This document shows, in pieces, positions 1 through 13,100 of a stretch of DNA of 64,000 nucleotides (its first letter is position 1; every line of letters starts with the position of its first letter). Origin of the DNA: Thunnus maccoyii (taxonomy: Eukaryota > Chordata > Actinopteri > Scombriformes > Scombridae); NCBI RefSeq assembly GCF_910596095.1, contig NC_056550.1:21200001-21264000 (forward strand). The letters run 5' to 3'. The notes under the pieces are model-generated. The model was not told the DNA's origin and did not search any database. It saw only the letters and a program-made list of their open reading frames with translations. The translations under genes were made by a program, and so were the position numbers.

Positions 1-115
1 CTGAATAAGAGAGTAAAATCCAAAATAGCAATGTGACTGCCTACTTAACTACTTTTAGGATAGTGCACAGAATAATAATTACACACTTGTCCTGAACACA
101 GTTAAATCTGAATAC

Positions 116-987
116 CTGCTCTTAATGCTGCTCTGGGCACAGTTGATAAGTTCATAGGGATCGTCATGAGCATTGTGAGACCAGGGCACATAGGATGCCA
201 TGTCCTGTTCCTGCAGTGAGACACTGGGGATGCGAGTGAAGGGTAATGCCACGCTTCCGTTGTTTCCACCACCCACATTTACACTGGTCTGCAAGAGAGA
301 GAAGAAAAAGTTAGCCGGTTTGAAGCTCACCTGAAAACAAAACTTAATTACTTAAAGACCCCTCCAGACATGTTTTAGGATGTAAAGTATATAAAATACT
401 CTACTTTGAATTAAAATTGGTCTCTGATATGTTTTTTCCACAAAAAAAGTTCTGGTTAAAACCCTTAAAATTACATTAAACATAGACAGAAATTCACACA
501 AAACGAATCAGCAACTATTTTGATAATCAAATATTAATTCAAGTAATTTTTCAAGAAAAAATACCAAACTTTCTCTGATTTCAGCTTCTACATTGTAAGG
601 ATTTGCTGATTGTCTTTCTTTTTTATATAATTGTAAATTGAATATTAAGGGGGGTTCTGACTGTTGGTCAGACAAACAAGCAATGTGAAGACACCAACGT
701 GGGTAATAGGAAAATGTGATGCGTGCCTTATTCACTATTTTCTAGACTTTGAACGGAAATGATCAAAAGCATAATCATCTTCTTTCTTCTGACCACTGTT
801 TCAATAGTTTTCCACCATTAATTACCCCATAATATAGGTAGTTATTAGTAGTATAGTTGCTGCGAATATGCTGTGTCTTGTATACTGTAAACAGCATAGT
901 TATGAGCCTAAAATTATAGCTTACCTGACGCTGGTATGTGGGAAATAGTGAATTTGCACATGTGCTGTGATGCCCGTCAAATGCCAT
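116..987 (-). CDS. meioc: meioc-like gene, first two coding exons (continues off the left edge)
   Basis: Two coding exons join in phase 0. The first is 987..925, starting ATG GCA TTT GAC, with donor GTAAGC. The second is 288..116, with acceptor TTGCAG and donor GTATTC, and ends one or two bases into a codon. Upstream, a non-coding first exon probably ends at 1360 (donor GTAGGT) and splices to an acceptor before 1039. The 78 visible residues include PWSHNAHDDPYE and SSIKSR. These resemble the N-terminal part of vertebrate MEIOC, which has PWS, then DD, then a serine/lysine stretch. MEIOC is a meiosis-specific coiled-coil protein that works with YTHDC2 to keep germ cells in meiotic prophase; its coiled-coil end would lie off the window. 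The divergent Frizzled neighbour matches the human FZD2-MEIOC neighbourhood, which supports the call. The match is short, so identity is probable, not certain. Confidence 0.58.
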
Positions 988-1149
988 TCTGAACTCCCTT
1001 GAACTTGAACTGTTTCTTTACTCCATTAGCGTTAGTAATCTGGCAAAAGACAAGTTACTTGTTGTTAACAGTTGACATAATCTTACATAATAAATATGAC
1101 CAGAGATTTCAGATCACATAGAAGTTATTAACTACTATTTCAGAAAAAG

Positions 1150-1260
1150 CAAACAAACGCTAATCAACTAACAGTTTGCTAACCTAGCCGTTAACGTTTA
1201 GTAGGTTAGCTGAGCTAGCAAGCTAACGACGCTGGCTTGGCTAATTTGGATTAGCGTTAA
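1150..1260. repeat. Cluster of GCTAAC/GTTAGC words upstream of the meioc-like gene
   Basis: Within about 110 bases the words GCTAAC, GTTAGC, GCTAGC and TTAACG recur on both strands, for example ttagctgagctagc. They lie in the candidate first intron of the meioc-like gene. Such words are common around teleost promoters and 5' ends. I see no terminal repeats or target duplication, so the nature of the stretch is open. Confidence 0.35.
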
Positions 1261-1444
1261 ATTTTTGCTTATACTTAAACGGTCAAACTTTAGCTAAATT
1301 CACCCGACCAAAATATTTGTGTGAATAAAACATAGCTGTCAAACACTGAACTAACCTACCTGCGTACGCTAAGTAACGGGAACTTACGGAATTTAACAGT
1401 TTTCTTCAAAATTAGTAACTAACATTATCCTCGAGTGCCCTCGA

Positions 1445-2936
1445 GCCCTCTCTGACCATACATATATTCGATATTGCCCGCGTGCCCTGAGCGCACATTG
1501 GCTGAGCTTTTTCGATTTCTATTTTTTGGTCCAATTAAAATCAAGCATTGGATCCGAGCGCATAGCAACGTCCGACCTCGCACCCTCTCCCATATTTCAG
1601 ACTATAATAGTGTATTAACATGAGGCCTTATTGTACAGGTTGTCCTGTTATTGTGTCCACCTGAGGTATATCCATGTTGATATTAATTAAAATAATTTAA
1701 AGAAATTCATATGTGCACATGATATAGAATACCTTATATTATTATCATTATTATACTTTTATATTATATTATATTTTACTTTCTGTATTTTGCATATAAT
1801 GACATTTTTTACTATATTGACTTTCTGTAACATTGTAATAAATGCAATATTTGCAGTATTTTGTATATTTTTCGTCAATCAAATTCTGTTTTATTTTGGT
1901 TTTGTTTGTTTTGCTCTGTTTTTCTTTTGTCAGTAAAGTTTATTTGAGGTAACTTCAGTTCAATTCAAATACATTTCAATTCAATTTAATCCTATGGTTA
2001 TTTATCAATTACCTAGCGTACACTATGTAACTGATTGATTGACAAACTTTGATGTGGAATGACATGACATGGACACTAGGTGGGGAAGTCCACCTCCTCC
2101 TCCTCATCCTTAACCTCCTCCTCCTCCACCACCCATGGACAAATGGGGAACAAGAAAGTCTGGTTGGGCCACGCAATCCAGCTGTGGTGTCAAGTTAGAC
2201 AATGTTAGCGAGAAAACGACCAATTCCCAAGCGACATCATCTTCAAAATGAAGGCAGACACTTTGCCAAAGTGTCTGAGGTATAGAGACTTTAATATCAT
2301 TATCAAAATGGGACGTCACTGCCGTCCACTTGTATGATTATGATTATGATACTGTATTTAATTTGTTCTACTATGGATCATATTTTTATGTTGACGTATT
2401 ACGTTGTGTATTGAAGTGGATGAATGGATGCAATCAAATAAATGATGATCAATCAATTCTGGAATAATTTAGATAGATAGATAGATAGATAGACTTTATC
2501 TAACCAAGTTAACATAACATATGCTTAACATAAGTTTTTGTTGAGCTATTTGAAAGACTCTTATGAAAAAAATATCAGTGCTATGTTGCACAACAAAAAT
2601 GATATCTTAGCATAAAATCCTACAAGTTACTCTAACGAATATTTGACAATGAGGGTTTCTTTTTTTTTGGAAGTTAAAACCGGAAGTTCCTTTCTTAATG
2701 TTGCTCCCTTGACAATGGTGAAGGAGTCGGAGTTGCGGAAAAGAAAAAAGTCCTCCAGAAGCGTTCAAAGCGGCGACTAAGCACAACGGGGACGGAGTTC
2801 AGGTCTTTTACCACTAGACTTTTCCCCCTTTAGTAAGTTACTCTCGCTCAAAAGCTGCTTACAGAACTGATGATACGTACTAAACTGGTTTATAACACAC
2901 CTATCAGGCTAAAGTTGTTGTCTTAAACTTGGGAAG
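1445..2936. other. Divergent intergenic region between the meioc-like and Frizzled genes
   Basis: No coding exon is visible. The region is AT-rich with T-runs and a (TCC)n-like stretch near 2092-2130. It must hold the meioc-like promoter at its left end and the Frizzled promoter and 5' UTR at its right end (about 2690-2936). A WWCAAAG word (ttcaaag, 2764-2770) lies in the latter. No TATA box is obvious. Confidence 0.5.
2471..2493. repeat. (GATA)n microsatellite
   Basis: About six uninterrupted GATA units lie between the divergent meioc-like and Frizzled genes. Confidence 0.95.
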
Positions 2937-4574
2937 ATGATTTTTTGCAAGACCTGGTTTCTTGCACTCCTGCTGCCTCTGCTGATATCAGCTCAGTATC
3001 AAGGGGACAACGGAATAGTCGTCCCGGAGCATGGATTTTGTCAGCCAATTTCAATACCTCTGTGCACGGACATAGCCTACAACCAAACCATCATGCCCAA
3101 TTTAGTGGGCCATTACAACCAGGAGGACGCAGGGCTCGAGGTGCACCAGTTTTATCCCCTGGTAAAGGTACAGTGCTCGCCGGAGCTGAAATTCTTCCTG
3201 TGCTCCATGTATGCGCCTGTATGCACAGTTTTGGAGAAGGCTATTCCTCCCTGCAGGTCAATCTGTGAGAGAGCCAAACAGGGCTGTGAGGCACTTATGA
3301 ACAAGTTTGGCTTCCAGTGGCCGGACAGACTGCGCTGCGAGAACTTCCCTGTGCTGGGAGATGGACAAATCTGCGTGGGACAAAACGACTCCTCTGCTGC
3401 CACCGTCCCACCCATCATACCTGCCCCGGGAAGCCACGACATCTCCACGGTCTCCACAGATGAGAGGCCTTTCCATTGCCCGTCTGTTCTCAAAGTTCCC
3501 CCATATTTGAATTATAGGTTTCTAGATGAGAAGGATTGTGCAGCTCCTTGTGAGCCATCAAGGGGCGGCGGGTACATGTTTTTCAGTGACAAAGAGATTC
3601 ATTTCTCCCGCTTATGGATTCTGGTTTGGTCTGTACTTTGTTGTGCATCTACTTTATTCACAGTTACTACTTATTTAGTTGACATGCAGCGCTTCAGATA
3701 CCCTGAGCGACCTATTATCTTCCTGTCTGGCTGCTACACTATGGTCTCCATAGCCTACATAGCTGGCTACTTCCTGGGGGACAAGGTGGTGTGCAATGAC
3801 AGCTTCAGCCCTGATGGCTATAAGACAATTGTCCAGGGCACCAAAAAGGAAGGCTGCACCATCCTCTTTATGATGCTCTATTTCTTCAGCATGGCCAGTT
3901 CCATCTGGTGGGTCATCCTGTCTCTCACCTGGTTCCTGGCAGCAGGTATGAAGTGGGGTCATGAGGCTATTGAGGCCAACTCTCAGTATTTTCACCTAGC
4001 TGCCTGGGCAGTGCCGGCGGTCAAGACCATCAGCATCCTGGCCATCGGACAGATCGAGGGTGACGTGCTCAGCGGCGTCTGCTTCGTCAGTCTCACCAAC
4101 TTGGATCCTCTACGGGGCTTCGTGTTGGCCCCTCTCTTCATTTATCTCTTCATCGGGACCTCTTTCTTGTTGGCCGGCTTTGTGTCGCTGTTCCGAATCC
4201 GCACCATCATGAAACACGACGGCACCAAGACAGAGAAGCTGGAACGTCTGATGGTGCGGATCGGAGTATTCAGCGTGCTCTACACCGTCCCCGCCACCAT
4301 TGTTATTGCCTGCTTCTTCTACGAGCAGGCCTTCCGCCCCCACTGGGAGCGCAGCTGGGTCAGCCACAACTGCAGGAGCCTGGACTTCCCCTGTCCTGCT
4401 CAGGCCGGGCTCCGCATGACCCCTGACTTCACTGTCTACATGATCAAGTATCTGATGACGCTCATAGTGGGCATCACCTCTGGTTTCTGGATCTGGTCTG
4501 GGAAGACCCTGCACTCTTGGCATAAATTCTACTCAAGGCTGACATTTGGCAAACATGGAGAGACCACTGTGTAG
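2937..4574 (+). CDS. fzd2: Frizzled Wnt receptor, FZD1/2/7 subfamily, closest to FZD2
   Basis: This is a single-exon gene for 545 residues, the usual form for the FZD1/2/7 group. Residues 1-19 are a hydrophobic signal peptide. The extracellular cysteine-rich Wnt-binding domain follows (about 30-150) with the family blocks [17 protein letters not shown] and [16 protein letters not shown] short linker leads to seven membrane segments (about 225-520). The Dishevelled-binding KTxxxW motif is KTLHSW at 523-528, and the tail ends in the PDZ ligand ETTV. The receptor binds Wnt at the plasma membrane and signals through Dishevelled to beta-catenin or planar-polarity routes. FZD2 is favoured over FZD7 by [10 protein letters not shown], the ETTV end and the meioc-like neighbour; FZD7 usually ends in ETAV. 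Fish carry several close paralogues, so fzd7 or fzd1 is not excluded. All key motifs look intact. Confidence 0.93.
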   Translation: MIFCKTWFLALLLPLLISAQYQGDNGIVVPEHGFCQPISIPLCTDIAYNQTIMPNLVGHYNQEDAGLEVHQFYPLVKVQCSPELKFFLCSMYAPVCTVLEKAIPPCRSICERAKQGCEALMNKFGFQWPDRLRCENFPVLGDGQICVGQNDSSAATVPPIIPAPGSHDISTVSTDERPFHCPSVLKVPPYLNYRFLDEKDCAAPCEPSRGGGYMFFSDKEIHFSRLWILVWSVLCCASTLFTVTTYLVDMQRFRYPERPIIFLSGCYTMVSIAYIAGYFLGDKVVCNDSFSPDGYKTIVQGTKKEGCTILFMMLYFFSMASSIWWVILSLTWFLAAGMKWGHEAIEANSQYFHLAAWAVPAVKTISILAIGQIEGDVLSGVCFVSLTNLDPLRGFVLAPLFIYLFIGTSFLLAGFVSLFRIRTIMKHDGTKTEKLERLMVRIGVFSVLYTVPATIVIACFFYEQAFRPHWERSWVSHNCRSLDFPCPAQAGLRMTPDFTVYMIKYLMTLIVGITSGFWIWSGKTLHSWHKFYSRLTFGKHGETTV

Positions 4575-4891
4575 AATAAAGGGACATCTGTATGTTTCTA
4601 GGACTGATTTGTGTATTATTAACTGTTTCTCATATGACAGCTAAGAAGCACAGAGAGTAGCTATACAGCATTTGTATTCGACTCAGCTTTAGAGCCATTC
4701 ATGCATACCAAACTAAGGGTTAGGGTTTGACAAAAGGGCAAGCTGGATAAACTGAACCTGACTGTCTGAACAAATAACAAGCATGGCTGTGGATGCCATG
4801 TGCTGAAATTCTCTCCTCCCCCTCTTTGGCTCTTTTCTTAAAACCACCATAAACTTGAGGGGAGTGATGATCCAGCAGCCAGGAACACATA

Positions 4892-4912
4892 GGGGGGAGG
4901 GGGGGGGGGGGG
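4892..4912. repeat. Poly-G run
   Basis: Twenty G in 21 bases, interrupted by one A, in the 3' UTR of the Frizzled gene. It could form a G-quadruplex in DNA or RNA and is also prone to sequencing error. Confidence 0.9.
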
Positions 4913-4965
4913 ATAAGGAATGAACAATGGCTGGTTATCCTCTGTAAACATTTCATATGTAATTA

Positions 4966-4971
4966 AATAAA
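4966..4971 (+). terminator. Candidate polyadenylation signal of the Frizzled gene
   Basis: AATAAA lies about 390 bases after the stop. A second AATAAA at 4575-4580 touches the stop codon, so it is less likely to be the main signal. Confidence 0.45.
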
Positions 4972-7900
4972 CCTGTAAATAGTATTTGTAAAAACATGAA
5001 ATTATATATTTGTATTTTTAAAAAAAAAAGTAAATACTTTTTATTCTCTGCCAGTGTACCTGCTTTACTTTTGCACTGTAAGAAAGCCACATAACGTAGA
5101 TCTAGACATGTTCCTTTTTTTAATTAAATACTGGTAATCAATTATGTTTATTTTATGGATTCAAAGAATGTCTATATTTCAATCTGTTGGATGATGTCAA
5201 AGAGGATTTTCCAGTTTCAGTCACTCCTCTTTAACCTAAAACATATGCTGAATCTCTACAAAATGTCCAGATATCAAATAACTATAAATCAAACGCTTGA
5301 TTTTTTTTTAATGCCTTTCCATATGTTCAGTATTCTTTAATGATTAAATACTGTCTTGATAACAAGTTCTTTGATAAAAGGACAGCCATGTTGTTTTCAC
5401 AAGGGGGTGAGGGTTGTGTGACACCTGAACATCTGTTGCCTCAGACTGGCAGACAACCATAAAGCAGATTATTGGAGTTCTTAATGAAAATTAGCTTATA
5501 CAAGACTATAGCCCTCTGGGAAATACAAGGAATTAGTTTATACTGAAGCTGCTGTCAATTGAACAAACCTTTTCCTTTTAATTGCTTATCAAGGGTTTTG
5601 AAAGATTTCACATATGCGTGTTTTGTGTCTGAGAAGCTGGTGCCAATCTGTGAGAATGTGACAGCAACTCCGGTGCAAACATTGAGACCTTTCCAAATGG
5701 AGGGCTTCCTCACACATACACCAACATCGCCTTCAAGTGCTAAACAAAACGAGAAACCCTTTTTTTTTTTCTTCTTCTTTTTTTTTTGCCACTTGTTAGA
5801 GAGGTCTTGGTTAAATCAACAGGAATCAATCTGGCAAGCGAAGTCTGTGCTGTTGCATAGGTGTGAAAATGTTCCTGCCTGCCTGTTTGGGTGAAGAAAA
5901 AACAAGGTTGCTCAGCTTTGTGCTTATAGTGTTACTTCTCTGCAGCCACTGTGCTCTCTGCCAAGTTGGAATCCCCCAAGCCATGCATGGCTGAAATTGA
6001 ACGTTCTCCGCGGTGATGTCATCAAGTAGATGGGTGTGTTGGAGAAAACTGATCCTCTTGCCTCAGAGCAGAAGCTCAGGGCTAGAAGCAGACCTTAAAG
6101 ACATGCACGCAAATACAGTGTGTGCATATCACTTACTTTACTGCAAAAGGTTTAGAGGGGGCGCATCATGTATATATAGTATATATTTACTGACATGATC
6201 ATATAGCTGCTATCAATCTCTTCTTATATCTCATGACCTGTTGGACAAGTTGATGTTTGTCTTCCTTGTATCCCTATATGGGGTTAAGTACAGATGGGTT
6301 GTAATAACAGACAGGTAAATTTGATTAAAGGTAGGAACAGGTACTCTGACAGTGGGAGACCATAAATCAACCTGTGTCTCTCTCTCTCTCTCTATTCTGC
6401 CCTTTACACCCCCTCTACCTCCACCCTCCTTCCCTCTCTTCGCTCAGATGAATGGGGGGAATGCGAGTGAGTCAGTGGAGCGGCGCTGGGCCTTTGCCTA
6501 CTGACAGACAGTCTCCTGTGTGCTGCTCACTTCAAAGCGCTGCTGAAACCTGACTAGCTCCTTGTAAACAGTGCCGCCTGGCCCGAAGGCCCACTTCCTG
6601 CGCTTAACTCAACTTAATGGCTGGCTTGTTTGGCTTTGCACTGAAGCAGAGAAACGAGTGAAGAGTGAGAGAATGAAGAGAAGCGGCATGTGGGTGGGGT
6701 GCTGGTGGTAAAGAGAGTCAGATTGTTTTAGGGTTAAAGGGAGGAGGGGTTTGGAGAGCACGATGGAAAATCTGTATTATTTGGTTGCTTTTGTCTTTCT
6801 CCAGGGAAAAATAACAAAGGAGGAAAAAGAGAATCTAAATGAGGAGAGACATCTATGATTTTGTGAATATTTTAAGTAAAAGCTTGGATCTCAGACCATC
6901 AAAACTATTGTAAATGGAATCAGATGCACTGCATGTATGCCAGGTAAAAAAAAAAAAAAAAAAAAAAGCTTTTCACAAAATCAAAGTTGGTGTTGCATGA
7001 CCCATCTGGGGAGGTTTTACACAGACTTTACCTGATGGTCTTGACCTTCTCTACATACAGAGAAATGTTAGACGTACATTTATAGTGAAAACGCTGTGAC
7101 AAAGCTACTGTACCAAACTGTGCAAGAGCTGATAGTTCTCAAGAGTAGATAACTCTAATTGTACTTTCTTTAATGCTGGTGCCCAGTTTTTTTTTTTTTG
7201 TTTTTTTCCTTCTGTGGCAGCCGTCTCCCATGTTGTTGATCTCAAATCTTAAATCTTGCATGCAGCCGTTTCCTGCTCGCTCGAGGGCAAGAAGGGACAA
7301 GCCGGGGGTAAGACAAGAAGAATGCTTTTCGAGTTGATATTATGATGTCGCTCGTATTGGAAGAAGGCCTTGGCATGTCAGAAAAAGGGATCATGTTAGT
7401 TACAAGCGCCAGTGTTCTCACTGTTACTGAGAAGCCTTTGTTCAAGTGCATGTGATTGCGGCGCGCATTTCTCGGTTTCCTTTAGTAGTGTTACTGTATA
7501 TGAATTATATAAGGTCTATGGAGGGGGTTGAAAACATTACAAACAAAGGAAATCAGGACTGAGGAAAAGAGGAAAAAAATGAGAAAAAAAAGAAAAGAAA
7601 AAAGAGCCAGACATGTAGTAAGCCTGTTTCTAATCAAATCTTGGCACAAACTCAAGAAGAACTCATGCTCTGAAGGCTAACTCTGGATTAGTTGCAGTCA
7701 TACATTATCCTAACCATAGGAGAGCAGCTGAGATTTTCCAGAGCACACGCTACATCTATCTGTCTTGCTCTCCCTTGAAATCTCAACAGGAAGTGCAATA
7801 TGTTCTTTCTCCTCCTATCACTGCTTTCAGAGGCTGTGAGTGGGATTGATGGAGCTCAACAAGTTGGCAGGAGAATGTAGGTTTAAATGTACATTTCAGT

Positions 7901-9815
7901 TTTCTGACTTTGATTCAGGGCCTCAAGCCATAAATTCTGATTCTGGCAGTCGCCGTGAGGAGGTGTCCTGCTTTTCTCCGTTTATCTCGTGTCCACTAAA
8001 TTCACTTTTATACTTGACATCTGCCCTACTCTGCTTCAATTCGGAGACATTTAGAAAGTGAAGAGAAAAAAAAATGGTTGTAATGGTTGTTGTTCTTCAC
8101 TTTTCTTTTTTAAGAAAGGGGTTTGACATCTTTAACGACTGTTAAGCCCCTGAAAAGACTTACAAAATAACATGGTTCCAAAATGAAATATATCTCGTCA
8201 GTATTTCATTTATTTTCATATTACTATGATGATTTGTCCTCCCGGTCTCTTTTTTTAGGCTTTCATCAAGATCAACAGCTGTTCCAAATTCACTAAACAC
8301 AGCCTCTCATACCTTATTGCCTAAATAAGATCAACATGTGGATTAAATTCTTGCAGCAGAGGCAAATATAATAGAAACTGGGGAAAGAGGTTCACTGTAC
8401 TAAGCTCCCTAGCATTACTTTCTTGGTGGCTCATTTTCATGCCTCATGCACACCATTTGTCCAGGATTTTATTGCTCATAAGTGCACAGACCACTCAGGG
8501 GTGAAAACAAACACACACACAACAGACTGGAGGAGACTAACTGCAATGATATGGGAGGGTTGTTGTTGTTGTTTTTTTGTTTTTTTTCTCACCCCTGTCC
8601 TTCAGGGCAAGGGTGTATGTTATCAGGGTAGAAAGTGAGGGAGTACTTCAGAGCCTCTCCAGCTGCTGAGCAGAGAGGTGCCGACAGCTGTGTGACAGAT
8701 ATTTTGGGAGTCTGCAGCACGCCTGGGATAATAATGGGCTTGATTGGGAGGAGTGTGTGTAGAGGGAAGGGAACGGTTAACGTGCATCCAGACACCACAA
8801 TGTGTATACAAGCGTGCCACTCTCATAAACTTTCCAAGTGATGGCGCAAGTAGCAAATGATAACACACGACGGAGGGAACAAGTGTCTGGTGTTTCCAGC
8901 TACTGTGTTAACGTCATTGAAATTTGATGCAGCCAGTATTTATTTGTTAAAATATTATTTTCAGTAATATCTCTGGCCCGTAGACATGGAGCTACAGCGA
9001 TCTGGGGTCACCGTTTAAAGTATGAACACACTCACAGACCAAAAGCTTTCTGTTTGATGAGTCATGTATTATAATGTCCATGTGTCTTGTAATGAATCTA
9101 CTGTATTTTGCTCACTACTCTGTATGTACTATGAACTCCACACATTTATTCAAGCAGAAATATGCAGTATCAGTGGATATAATGAACTTCTCTCCCCCTC
9201 CTACACTATGTCCTATGTTGCTGTGAAATACTGTAATAATTATTCCAACTGATATTTTGGCTCGTGATCAAAGCTTTTTTATGAACCAAGAGGAAAGAGG
9301 AGGTAACAATGTCTTGAAATAACAATGGGCCAAAGGCAGTGTTGTTCCTATCCAGCAGGGGCTTAAAAATGAGTTTTACGGCCGGGGAAGTAATCATTGT
9401 GCTATTAATTGATAAGCAAACCAACCTATACAGATGCTTTACAGGGCAGTAAAAGCATTCTTATTGGCCCAATAATGTGATATTGCAGCACTAGGAGCAC
9501 CTGTATTTCCAGGTAAACTAGGTAGTAATGCTCTAATCCAGTCTGTGACTATAGTTATTCTCCCCTGGGCCCCAGTAAGGCTTGAGGCTTCGATGATGAC
9601 TTATTGAGTCGGCTCCTCTCTGGCGAGCGCCGGCCCCCCTGTTTTAATGGAGGCCCTCTTAACAGCTCTTTCTGAGGAATTTACAGCCCTGGCCCCGTCC
9701 CACTCTAGTCCAGGAGAGAGGAGGCGGGGAGGGAAGCACACTGCAGCCTTGTCCCAACAGAGCCAGCGGTGGAAATGAACAGCTTCAGGCAAGGTGGCAG
9801 CAGAGCTCCTCTGTG

Positions 9816-9818
9816 AGT

Positions 9819-9859
<41 letters not shown>

Positions 9860-9860
9860 T
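9816..9860. repeat. (GT)n microsatellite
   Basis: An alternating GT tract of about 45 bases with two GTAT interruptions. Confidence 0.95.
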
Positions 9861-10110
9861 CCATGTCTCTCTATCTCTGTGTGTGTGCTCACTTGGCTGT
9901 ATATGTTTCTGAGCTTGTGTTCATGGGTGTACATCTAAGTGAGTGAGTGAGTGGTTATAGAAGGGCTCCAGTTCTGTAGGTTCTCTCTGTAATTTCACTC
10001 TCTGCACAGCGTAATCGCTTCCATGTGGGCCCTCGCCAACAACAGAGTAGCGGAGGGGCCTCATTGCAAAGGTGGGAGTTAAACACATAGACACATACAT
10101 GCTCACAAAT

Positions 10111-10139
10111 GCTCTCTCTCTCTCTCTCTCTCTCTCTCA
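10111..10139. repeat. (CT)n microsatellite
   Basis: About 14 CT units in an uninterrupted run. A shorter TC run lies at about 6377-6392. Confidence 0.95.
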
Positions 10140-13100
10140 TGGAAAAGAGCTGCTAAACTAAGCATGTTCACGAATGTAAAAGACTGTGATATGATTTTTT
10201 TAAAACAGAAACATATAGATAACTGTTTTACCATCAAACTTCTAATGCATAAATTCCCAGTGTGCAAACCAGATAAAATCTTATCATTCCAATGTCCCAG
10301 TCAGAGAAACAGCAGGAAGGCCAGTATTCCCAAATCATGCACATTAGTAATTTCCTTTAGAGATATTCAGAAGTTTAGTGGTTTTCCTGCGCATCCTGTG
10401 TGGTTATTTTGTGGCGACTCTCCCTGCACATGTCGAGCTGTCGGCTGGAATGGCCCGAGGACTGCTGGGCCAGACAGTCACGGTCAATGTGTGAAACTAA
10501 CAGAGCGTAAAACAACAGGAGCTTTTGCACAACAGGGTCAGCATTTAAAAGACACCTCACCAGAGCTCATTTGCTATTTCAGGAAGAGAAATTATAAGGT
10601 TTTAGAAATCCTGACAGGAAAAGATGGTATTTTCGGAAGACAAGGGCAGCGTAATGTGATCTTAACTGAGAGACTGAATTGAAGACTTGAAGAGAGATGG
10701 ATTTAGTTGAGCGCTCTGTGTTTCAAACGTTCAATTCAGGGATCTTCCTTCAGTGGCAGCCAATGTTAATATTGTTATGGTGAACAACACCCTCTGCTGT
10801 TCTGGCACATGTACTGCTGCAATAAACACTTAACAAATAAACCACACAGCTACAACATGGTGACACGGTCCCTCAGCAATAAAATAAATAATTATTTGGC
10901 ATTCTAGTTTTGTTTAAAGGTTGTGACCATGCATACATATATATGTAAATGTTGTGGTGTCTCCTAAATGCTGGTTGGGCTTTAGTTTCACAGTCCGTTA
11001 TTTCATAAAAAAAAGCCCTTTGCAAGAAACTCATTCCACTTGTGTGAGAATAGTTGTGAGAATAGTGAGTGGTGGCACAGCCAACAGAAAACACAACAGC
11101 TTTGGCCTCTCAGTAGTACAGACAGAAGGAATGCTGACTGTTTGTCCAGCAAGCCTTAGAGGCAGCTGCTGCGGGAGACGGCAGGGGTCACAGCTTAAGT
11201 GTTACATTTTTTCCTTGGAAGCTTCATAATATTGTTGCTGAATAGTTGTATGTTTTCTGCTTTAACAAGCAAGCACAAGGAGGGAAAGGTCAGTAGGTTA
11301 TTTAAGCCACAACTCTGCTGGTTGAGAAGGGGGGGTGTGTGGAAAATATGTATGTATGGAGAGGATGGAGTAATGCTTGATGCCATTCAGTCACCATTAT
11401 TATATCTTTATTGTTGCAGCTAAGGGGATATATTTAACAACATATTACCTTCAAATAAAGTAAAGAAAGATTATTGAAACCATGAATTTTGTTGTTCTTT
11501 TAAAACACTTTTACAATGCATAATCTAAGAATTACAGGAACATTACTGCATTAAAAAAGTGGAAAGTACCATGTTGCAAAGTACACAATATCTAGTTCCT
11601 GTGAGTGGTTTAGTGCTCTGTCTGAAATCAGCCGAAAAGCAAAGTACTACTTGTGTGTACATACTTCACATCTAGATGGTGCCAGTGTCTTCATTCTTAG
11701 CGATGGTGTAAACTGAAGGACTGTCTCCTGCCAGCAGCAACACTGAAGAGGAATAATTAGCTGAGCATGCAGCTTTTAGATCATTACTGTTGAGTGGTTG
11801 TTAGGATTCCTTGTTTAACCCTTTGGCTGCTTTTCTAAATGAATGGCCATGTTTTACAGCTTCTTACTGGGAAATCCAACCTTACCCAACCTGATTGGCA
11901 CAGTATGTTGCCATCACTTGCAAGAGCTGGTTTATAAAAAAGCGAGCAAAGAAATTTGACACCAGAGGGCACTGAAGTTCAATTGTGCAAGCCCGATCAT
12001 GTAAAGGTAAGTGCTTGTTGTATGATTAATGTACTTTCACATATGTCATGGTAGTAGAGACTTACAATTTGTTAGTCTCTATATCTGAAAATGGAAAAAA
12101 AAGAGTGTGATACTGAGCAGAGACTGGGCTAGGCTGCTTCCACTGCAGCACCTACTGAAATATGCTTCACAACTTCTCCTATTTTAGCAATGAATCTCAC
12201 ACATTTGGCCCATACAAGACATAAGTTCTCTGATATGGAGACTTATGGAGACATTTATCATTAATATCACAAATATTAGCATTATGTCTTTTCTGATTGA
12301 CTGTGCCCTTTGTTCACCATCAGTAGTCAAAGATATGGTGTTATGAACACATACAATTATGAGATGGATAAAGAATAGCTTTGTCAAACCATCAGAAGAT
12401 AACAACGTATTAATGACTTTCTGTTACTTGCTACTTGTTGCTACCAGTTTTCATGACACTGTGTTTCTTAGTTTAATACTTCCTTATTTTTATACAATTT
12501 CTATTATTGCTCATGTATTGTTTGATGCATTATTTTTCATTAGTTCAATACCTTTTCCAAATTATTTAATTCTACAACTGTCTGCAGTTAAACATCTTTT
12601 AAATAAGCTTAACGGCTGCAACAACGTCCTCAAACATATGTCAAGAAACATGCTGACAAGTTTGCACCATCTTGCTTCCCATATTGTATTTAGTCATGCA
12701 CGCAGTACATAACAGTGCCAGGGTATTTTTCATATTTTTCATTCTGTCTTTCATGAGAAAATTAGTCTTTTGTAACATTATTATTAGTTTCGAATTCATT
12801 CACATTGCATCAGTTTCACTTTTAAGATACACAAAGATTCTTATCAGCAGACCTTCACTCTGTTATGACTATCTCTAGTCCACATCTATCCCCTCATGTT
12901 CAGACTGAAGAGTCACGGGGGATAGCTCTAGAAAGACAGGGGCTAAAATCACCGCAGTCATTCAAGGACAGAGAGCAAATCAAACTACCTGCATGCATAC
13001 CAGCTGCTGGTAAAAGCTACAACACATATAGGGGGCAACATCGTAGAAGTAATGGGTCAGTCAGCATGTCTCCTCCCTGATCCAGGCTCTATTGTGTGCA

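Noticed and set aside
2764-2770. TCF/LEF word upstream of the Frizzled gene
   Set aside because: A single 7-base word is too common to call a regulatory site.
3152-4523. Several minus-strand and shifted open frames over the Frizzled gene
   Set aside because: They are shadows of the GC-rich Frizzled coding sequence.
10164-10682. Plus-strand open frame of 172 codons
   Set aside because: No domain, signal peptide or family feature; one frame of this length is expected by chance in 64 kb searched in six frames.
11958-11973. CTCF-like word (acaccagagggcactg)
   Set aside because: One mismatch to the core consensus and no further support; such words occur by chance at this scale.
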